Source: Flavobacterium sp. (GTDB taxonomy: Bacteria > Bacteroidota > Bacteroidia > Flavobacteriales > Flavobacteriaceae). Taken from it: a stretch of 9,949 bases of DNA. The notes beneath the pieces are model-generated. The model was not told where the DNA came from, ran no database searches, and saw only the letters and a program-made list of their open reading frames with translations. Shown piece by piece: positions 5,952 to 9,949 of the stretch (its first letter is position 1; the number at the start of each line of letters is the position of its first letter). Position numbers and translations under genes: made by a program. The stretch is from the NCBI GenBank assembly GCA_004296145.1, contig SEBM01000109.1, forward strand, positions 1-9,949. Direction: 5' to 3'.

Positions 5952-7448
5952 CTAGTTATTCAATTTTAAGACTTCAGAAGTATGCTTTCTCATTTCTGCC
6001 AAAAGCTCTGGTTTATCGTTTAACGTTTTACCAAAAGAAGGAATCATATTTTTCATTTTCTCTTCCCATTCCGGTGTTTTCATTTGATTTGTAAAGCATC
6101 TGCTGATCAAATCAACCATAATAGAAACTGCAGTTGATGCACCCGGAGAAGCACCTAATAATACAGCAAGAGTTCCATCGTGTGTATTGATAACTTCTGT
6201 TCCAAATTCTAAAACTCCCCCACCGTTTTCATCTTTTTTGATAACCTGTACACGTTGTCCTGCTCTTTCTAATTTCCAGTCTTTAGAACGTGCTGTTGGC
6301 AAATATTCACGAAGTGCATTCATTCTGTCTTTTGGAGACTGACGAACCTGCTCGATTAAATATTTTGTCAATGGAATATTATGATATCCCGCTGATAACA
6401 TTGGGATTAAGTTATTTGCTTTTATAGATAATGGTAAATCTAAATAAGAACCATTTTTAAGAAATCTTGTAGAAAATCCTGCAAAAGGTCCAAAAAGAAG
6501 TGCTTTCTCACCATCAATTACACGAGTATCAATATGCGGTACAGACATTGGCGGTGCACCAACACTTGCTTTTCCGTATACTTTTGCCTGATGTTTTGCA
6601 ATTACTTCAGGATTTGTACATTTTAGCCATTGACCACTTACAGGAAAACCTCCATAACCATTTCCTTCAGGAACATTTGCTTTTTCCAACAATGGTAATG
6701 ATCCTCCTCCGGCGCCAATGAAAACAAATTTAGTATATGCTTTTCGTGTTTGACCTGTAGATAAATCAGTAATTTTTATTCTCCAGGATTTATCTTCGCG
6801 TTGTCTTAATTTTTTAACCTCGTGGTTAAAGTATAAAGATACACCGTCTAGTTTTTCTAAATAATTGAACATGCTTCTGGTCAATGCTCCAAAATTCACA
6901 TCGGTACCAATTGTCATGTGTGTAGCTGCCAGACTTTCGTTATTTTCCCTGCCTTCCATTACAAGCGGCATCCATTCTTTTAGTTGTTCAAAATCTGTAC
7001 TAAACTTCATTTGAGCAAAAATTGGATTGCTTTGCAAAGCTTCAAAACGTGTTTTAAGATATTCTACGTTTTTATCTCCCCACACAAAACTCATATGAGG
7101 AACACTTTTTATAAAATTTTCAGGAGACGGTACTTTATTTTGTTGCACTAAGTAAGACCAAAACTGACGTGAAACCTCAAATGATTCTGCTATACTTATT
7201 GCTTTTTTAGGATCAATACTTCCGTCTGCCTTTTCCGGAGTGTAGTTCAATTCACAAAAAGCAGAGTGTCCTGTTCCTGCATTATTCCAAGCATCAGAGC
7301 TTTCTGCAGCGGCAACATCTAATCTTTCGTAAATCTCAATTTTGATATCAGGTTGTAACTCTTTCAAAATTATTCCAAGAGTGGCACTCATAATTCCAGC
7401 TCCAATGAGTACAACTTCACTATTTGAACGTATTGTTTCGTCAGGCAT
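5952..7448 (-). CDS. mqo: Malate:quinone oxidoreductase
   Basis: An FAD-dependent peripheral membrane enzyme that oxidises malate to oxaloacetate and passes the electrons to the quinone pool, linking the TCA cycle to respiration. The 498 residues match the usual size of about 490-550. The N-terminal Rossmann fold carries GAGIMSATLG (16-25) and ends its second strand at IEIYER (37-42). SSDAWNNAGTGHSAFCEL (50-67) is the diagnostic Mqo stretch just after it. FIGAGGGSLPLLEKANVPE and GGFPVSGQWL follow mid-protein, and LLGASPGASTAV near the C-terminus completes the FAD site. I see no signal peptide or membrane helix, as expected. It has its own promoter and shares a terminator hairpin with the convergent FUSC gene. 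The NAD-dependent malate dehydrogenases have a different fold, so the assignment is firm. Confidence 0.97.
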   Translation of the reverse strand: MPDETIRSNSEVVLIGAGIMSATLGIILKELQPDIKIEIYERLDVAAAESSDAWNNAGTGHSAFCELNYTPEKADGSIDPKKAISIAESFEVSRQFWSYLVQQNKVPSPENFIKSVPHMSFVWGDKNVEYLKTRFEALQSNPIFAQMKFSTDFEQLKEWMPLVMEGRENNESLAATHMTIGTDVNFGALTRSMFNYLEKLDGVSLYFNHEVKKLRQREDKSWRIKITDLSTGQTRKAYTKFVFIGAGGGSLPLLEKANVPEGNGYGGFPVSGQWLKCTNPEVIAKHQAKVYGKASVGAPPMSVPHIDTRVIDGEKALLFGPFAGFSTRFLKNGSYLDLPLSIKANNLIPMLSAGYHNIPLTKYLIEQVRQSPKDRMNALREYLPTARSKDWKLERAGQRVQVIKKDENGGGVLEFGTEVINTHDGTLAVLLGASPGASTAVSIMVDLISRCFTNQMKTPEWEEKMKNMIPSFGKTLNDKPELLAEMRKHTSEVLKLNN

Positions 7449-7469
7449 AACAGTATTTTATTTAAAGTG

Positions 7470-7477
7470 CAAAGGTA
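7470..7477 (-). promoter_or_regulatory. -7 promoter element of mqo
   Basis: On the minus strand this reads TACCTTTG, an exact match to TAnnTTTG, 21 bases before the ATG at 7448. The mqo gene is therefore probably transcribed separately from ruvX, which ends 121 bases upstream. That gap is very AT-rich, and I see no convincing terminator for ruvX in it. Confidence 0.6.
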
Positions 7478-7569
7478 CTTTTTTAATTGCAAAAAAAAAC
7501 TAATAATAACATGATAAAAGTTAGGATTTTCTAAAAAACGCTAAATTTTAAACAAATTTAATCTTAAAC

Positions 7570-7986
7570 TCAAAATCGTTTTGAAGAAAGATAATCCTGA
7601 AGCATAATTGTAGCAGAAATTTCATCGATCAAACCCTTGTTTTGGCGCTGTTTTTTACTTAATCCGCTATCAATCATGGTCTGAAAAGCCATTTTAGACG
7701 TAAAGCGTTCATCTCCGCGAACGACTTTCATATCCGGAAAAATATTCGAAAAATGCGTCACAAAACCTTTAATTATCGAAGCACTTTCAGACGGCTGCCC
7801 GTTCATTTGTTTGGGTTCACCAATCAATACCGCTTCTACTTTTTCTTTTGCGAAATAATCTTTTAAAAAGTCGATTAAAGTATTCGTCGGAATTGTGGTC
7901 AGTCCCGAAGCAATAATCTGCATTTCGTCTGTAACAGCAATTCCGGTACGTTTTTGTCCGTAGTCTATAGAAAGTATCCTTGGCAT
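7570..7986 (-). CDS. ruvX: RuvX/YqgF family nuclease (pre-16S rRNA processing / Holliday junction resolvase type)
   Basis: A small RNase H-fold nuclease. E. coli YqgF is linked to maturation of the 16S rRNA 5' end, and the family is also annotated as a putative Holliday junction resolvase. The 138 residues match E. coli length. The core motifs are in order: LSIDYGQKRTGIAV (5-18) with acidic D8; LIGEPKQMNGQPSESA (54-69); RGDERFTS (90-97) with D92 and E93; and LIDEISATIMLQDYL (119-133) with D121. Family alignments put the catalytic acids at these sites. The ATG at 7986 starts directly before the first beta strand. Its -7 element ends 14 bases upstream, so the leader must be very short. The upstream PAS gene is separated by a terminator, so ruvX seems to be transcribed alone. 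Confidence 0.95.
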   Translation of the reverse strand: MPRILSIDYGQKRTGIAVTDEMQIIASGLTTIPTNTLIDFLKDYFAKEKVEAVLIGEPKQMNGQPSESASIIKGFVTHFSNIFPDMKVVRGDERFTSKMAFQTMIDSGLSKKQRQNKGLIDEISATIMLQDYLSSKRF

Positions 7987-8000
7987 TTTTTAATTTTTCT

Positions 8001-8008
8001 CAAAGATA
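8001..8008 (-). promoter_or_regulatory. -7 promoter element of ruvX
   Basis: On the minus strand this reads TATCTTTG, an exact match to TAnnTTTG and identical to the dapD element. It ends 14 bases before the ruvX ATG, so the predicted leader is about 8-11 bases. Confidence 0.6.
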
Positions 8009-8049
8009 AAAAGGAAAATCCATAACCAGAAAAGAATTATTTTATTTAT

Positions 8050-8080
8050 AAAAAAATCCGCCTTGATTTCTCAAAACGGA
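8050..8080 (-). terminator. Rho-independent terminator of the PAS gene
   Basis: On the minus-strand RNA, 8080-8071 pairs with 8066-8057 over 10 bp (two G-U wobbles) around the loop GAAA, a GNRA tetraloop. Seven U follow (A at 8056-8050). The wobbles would be C-A mismatches on the plus strand, so the hairpin works only in the minus direction. It lies just past the PAS stop codon and upstream of the ruvX promoter. Confidence 0.9.
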
Positions 8081-8117
8081 CTTGTCCAACATTTAAAACC
8101 TAATTAATAAATGGGCA

Positions 8118-8735
8118 TTATCTATTAAATAAACGACCGAAAAAACCTCTTTCGTCTTCCTCCACTTCTTCATGTTGAGAAGATTTTGATTGTGCTTTTT
8201 CGTGTTCTAAAATTAACTCCTTAATATATTCAACATAACTTCTCTTCTTTTCTTCAAGGAATCCGATAAGATATTTTTCACTGAATTCTACACCGCTGGC
8301 ACTTTCAATCTGCAATAGCTTTTTGTATAAAGGTTCAATGTGCATTGCGATAACCTCTTGTGGCACGGCTTGTCTTCTTCCAAAATAATTTACAATAACA
8401 CCATTTTCATCTTTGGCAATTTCAAAGTCCGTAATTACCCAATAGTACCTTCCCGATTTGGCCAGGTTTTTTACAACAGCATGAAAATTTTTGCCGGCTT
8501 TAAGATTTTCCCACAGCACTTTAAAAATTACTTTTGGCATATCAGGATGTCTTATAATATTATGTGGCTGTCCCATAAGTTCATAATCTTCGTATCCGCA
8601 AACATCAATAAAAACTTCATTAGCATACTCAATGATTCCAAATGCATTGGTTTTGCTCATAATTACCTGAGTTTTATCCCAGGATACTTCTTTATCAATA
8701 ATTGTTCTGCCGTGAAGTTGATTTTCCTGATTCAT
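8118..8735 (-). CDS. Stand-alone PAS protein with an Aer-type (probably FAD-binding) PAS domain
   Basis: A 205-residue soluble protein. Residues about 20-125 form a PAS domain with strong resemblance to the sensor of the E. coli aerotaxis receptor Aer: GQPHNIIRHPDMP (55-67), VVKNLAKSGRYYWV (87-100) and EPLYKKL (134-140). R62, H63 and D65 match the Aer residues (R57, H58, D60) reported as needed for FAD binding. After the PAS domain come a helical stretch (about 126-182) with possible coiled coil, an acidic linker (HEEVEEDE, 188-195) and a short aromatic-basic end, RGFFGRLFNR. There is no membrane segment, HAMP, methyl-accepting, kinase or GGDEF domain, so the output is unknown and must involve a partner. 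It is probably monocistronic: -7 element at 8794-8801 and a strong terminator after the stop. It diverges from dapD. Confidence 0.85.
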   Translation of the reverse strand: MNQENQLHGRTIIDKEVSWDKTQVIMSKTNAFGIIEYANEVFIDVCGYEDYELMGQPHNIIRHPDMPKVIFKVLWENLKAGKNFHAVVKNLAKSGRYYWVITDFEIAKDENGVIVNYFGRRQAVPQEVIAMHIEPLYKKLLQIESASGVEFSEKYLIGFLEEKKRSYVEYIKELILEHEKAQSKSSQHEEVEEDERGFFGRLFNR

Positions 8736-8793
8736 TTTAATTTTGTTTTTGGATTAGCAATACTAATTCTGACCTGATGACTGAATTATGCGG

Positions 8794-8801
8794 CAAAACT
8801 A
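8794..8801 (-). promoter_or_regulatory. -7 promoter element of the PAS gene
   Basis: On the minus strand this reads TAGTTTTG, an exact match to TAnnTTTG. It lies 58 bases upstream of the ATG, giving a leader of about 52 bases. A short dyad at 8832-8846 lies further upstream. Confidence 0.5.
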
Positions 8802-8964
8802 ATCTGAATTAAAAATTGAAAATCTGACTTTTATCATATTCTGATATAAAAAAAACTTTTGGAGGATATTTTATTCGATATTATTTTTAAAGTCGCAGGT
8901 TTTTATTTCTCAAATTAAAAACAAAAAGTTATACCTGTAACATTTTCAAAATGGTTTTGCTTTT

Positions 8965-8992
8965 TTGCTTTTAGTCAAATACTATATCTTTG
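8965..8992 (+). promoter_or_regulatory. dapD promoter (-33 TTG and -7 TATCTTTG)
   Basis: TATCTTTG at 8985-8992 matches TAnnTTTG, and a TTG at 8965-8967 precedes it with a 17-base spacer, within the range seen for Flavobacterium promoters. It is the only promoter in the window where both parts can be seen. The ATG follows 15 bases after the box. The TTG at 8990-8992 is promoter, not start codon. Confidence 0.7.
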
Positions 8993-9007
8993 CAAAAAAT
9001 TAAACTT

Positions 9008-9823
9008 ATGAATTCTTTACAGACTATAATCGAACAAGCTTGGGAAAACAGAGCTTTATTACAAGAAACTACTACAACTGATGCTATCAGAGAAGTTATA
9101 GAATTGGTAGACGCAGGAAAACTAAGAGTTGCTGAGCCAGTTGGTGACAAATGGCAGGTAAACGAATGGGTAAAAAAAGCAGTTGTAATGTATTTCCCAA
9201 TTCAAAAAATGGAAACATGGGAATCTGGTATTTTTGAATATCACGATAAAATGTTACTAAAAAGAGGTTATGCTGAAAAAGGAATTCGCGTTGTACCAAA
9301 TGCTGTAGCACGTTATGGAGCTTACATTTCTAGTGGTGTTATTTTAATGCCAAGTTATGTAAACATTGGGGCTTATGTTGACGAAGGAACTATGGTTGAT
9401 ACGTGGGCAACGGTTGGAAGCTGTGCTCAAATTGGTAAAAATGTTCACTTAAGTGGTGGTGTTGGTATTGGTGGAGTTCTGGAACCTTTACAGGCTGCTC
9501 CGGTAATTATTGAAGATGGTGCTTTTATAGGTTCAAGATGTATAGTTGTAGAAGGTGTGCATGTTGGTAAAGAAGCTGTTCTTGGTGCAAATGTTTGTCT
9601 TACTGCTTCAACAAAAATTATTGATGTTACTGGTGACGAACCTGTCGAAATGAAAGGTTTTGTTCCTGCACGTTCTGTTGTAATTCCCGGAAGTTATACC
9701 AAAAAATTTGCTGCCGGAGAATTTCAAGTACCTTGCGCTCTGATAATTGGAACTCGTAAACCATCTACAGATTTAAAAACATCACTAAACAATGCACTTC
9801 GCGAGTACGATGTCGCTGTATAA
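9008..9823 (+). CDS. dapD: 2,3,4,5-tetrahydropyridine-2,6-dicarboxylate N-succinyltransferase
   Basis: A cytosolic enzyme that transfers succinyl from succinyl-CoA to tetrahydrodipicolinate in the succinylase branch of diaminopimelate/lysine synthesis, supplying peptidoglycan and lysine. With the ATG at 9008 it has 271 residues, close to E. coli DapD (274). The N-terminal helical domain (1-95) includes EVIELVDAGKLRVAEP and WQVNEWVKKAV. The left-handed beta helix follows (about 98-200) with hexapeptide repeats such as VVPNAVARYGAYISSGVILM, NIGAYVDEGTMVDTWATVGS and IGKNVHLSGGVGIGGVLEPL. The C-terminal part carries VIPGSYTKK and a helix ending in EYDVAV. An in-frame TTG 18 bases upstream (8990) is rejected because it is part of the promoter. 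There is no partner dap gene on either side in this window. Confidence 0.97.
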   Translation: MNSLQTIIEQAWENRALLQETTTTDAIREVIELVDAGKLRVAEPVGDKWQVNEWVKKAVVMYFPIQKMETWESGIFEYHDKMLLKRGYAEKGIRVVPNAVARYGAYISSGVILMPSYVNIGAYVDEGTMVDTWATVGSCAQIGKNVHLSGGVGIGGVLEPLQAAPVIIEDGAFIGSRCIVVEGVHVGKEAVLGANVCLTASTKIIDVTGDEPVEMKGFVPARSVVIPGSYTKKFAAGEFQVPCALIIGTRKPSTDLKTSLNNALREYDVAV

Positions 9824-9861
9824 TTTTTACCATTAACTTAATGTTAAAAATATATTAATTT

Positions 9862-9926
9862 TTTTAGGTTTTTTTCGTTGGGATTTATATTTTTGCCAAA
9901 AAAAAATCTCACAAAAAAACCTAAAA
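9862..9926 (+). repeat. 14-bp perfect inverted repeat flanking a promoter, terminator-like
   Basis: TTTTAGGTTTTTTT (9862-9875) is perfectly repeated in inverted form at 9913-9926, with a 37-base loop and TTTTT (9927-9931) after the right arm. A dapD read-through RNA could fold it into a terminator-like hairpin 38 bases past the dapD stop. The loop holds a -7 element (9888-9895) for the next gene. Only two of the 14 pairs are G-C, so stability is modest. A weaker dyad, CATTAA-C-TTAATG, is at 9831-9843. Confidence 0.55.
9888..9895 (+). promoter_or_regulatory. -7 promoter element of a gene entering at the right edge
   Basis: TATTTTTG matches TAnnTTTG and lies inside the inverted-repeat loop. 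Transcription would start at about 9900, giving an A-rich leader of about 33 bases before the ATG at 9934 that includes only the right arm of the repeat. Confidence 0.5.
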
Positions 9927-9933
9927 TTTTTAA

Positions 9934-9949
9934 ATGAATAACATTAATC
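9934..9949 (+). CDS. Possible start of a gene running off the right edge
   Basis: An ATG followed by AAT AAC ATT AAT (MNNIN) runs into the window end with no stop. It is supported only by the -7 element 38 bases upstream and an A/T-rich leader typical of the other starts here. Nothing can be said about the product. Confidence 0.4.

Larger units (their letters stand above)
8736..9007. other. Divergent intergenic region between the PAS gene and dapD
   Basis: These 272 bases are very AT-rich. They hold the PAS promoter (8794-8801), a dyad TATCA-N5-TGATA at 8832-8846, a bulged AT hairpin at about 8899-8922 and the dapD promoter at the right end. I find no open frame with a credible protein and no structured RNA that I recognise. 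Confidence 0.6.

Noticed and set aside
6500..6721. 73-residue open frame on the plus strand within mqo
   Set aside because: Antisense to a conserved part of mqo, His/Leu-rich with no family resemblance and no promoter.
8752..8767. Small stem ATTAG/CTAAT in the PAS gene leader
   Set aside because: Only five pairs, mostly A-U; too weak to call a regulatory RNA.
8340..8777. 145-residue open frame on the plus strand opposite the PAS gene
   Set aside because: The minus-strand frame has a clear Aer-type PAS domain; this one is Phe/Asn/Ile-rich antisense with no recognisable motif.
8899..8922. AT-rich hairpin GTTTTTATTT/AAATTAAAAAC upstream of dapD
   Set aside because: It has a bulge and almost no G-C pairs, lies where no gene ends, and is expected by chance in such AT-rich sequence.
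9096..9311. 71-residue minus-strand open frame within dapD
   Set aside because: Antisense to the dapD N-terminal domain, with no support of its own.

Overview
This AT-rich window comes from a Bacteroidota genome, almost certainly Flavobacteriaceae and most like Flavobacterium. Three things point there. Promoters carry the Bacteroidota -7 element TAnnTTTG, and start codons lack Shine-Dalgarno sequences. A DUF5606 protein, restricted to Bacteroidota as far as I recall, lies beside mazG and def. An FNR-like regulator faces the cbb3-oxidase maturation ATPase ccoI. Codon use and base composition look even throughout, and I see no insertion sequence, phage, tRNA, rRNA or CRISPR. This is mainly chromosomal housekeeping sequence.

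Layout. 1-568 (-): N-terminal part of the copper P-type ATPase ccoI, cut by the window edge. 569-773: divergent control region with a well-formed FNR-type box. 774-1454 (+): FNR/CRP-family regulator. 1456-3492 (-): def, DUF5606 gene and mazG. A strong minus-strand terminator lies between the DUF5606 gene and mazG, and mazG meets the regulator gene tail to tail with one base between stop codons. 3690-5912 (+): a FUSC-family (YccS-like) membrane protein, convergent with mqo (malate:quinone oxidoreductase, 5952-7448, -) across a shared hairpin. 7570-7986 (-): ruvX. 8118-8735 (-): a stand-alone PAS protein closely resembling the FAD-PAS domain of the redox receptor Aer. 9008-9823 (+): dapD. 9934-end (+): possible first codons of another gene, with its promoter inside the loop of a 14-bp inverted repeat.

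How they fit. The left end is an oxygen/respiration module: the regulator probably acts at the box to control ccoI, and the rest of a cbb3 cluster would be expected beyond the left edge. Mqo feeds electrons from malate into the quinone pool, and the PAS protein may sense redox state, so respiration recurs, although no operon links these genes. def, ruvX, mazG and dapD are core functions (N-terminal protein processing, 16S rRNA processing or recombination, nucleotide pool cleaning, lysine/diaminopimelate synthesis).

I found no clear undescribed multi-gene system. The best leads are the three-cysteine FNR-like protein with its matching box, the Aer-type PAS protein without a transducer domain, and the inverted repeat around the last promoter.
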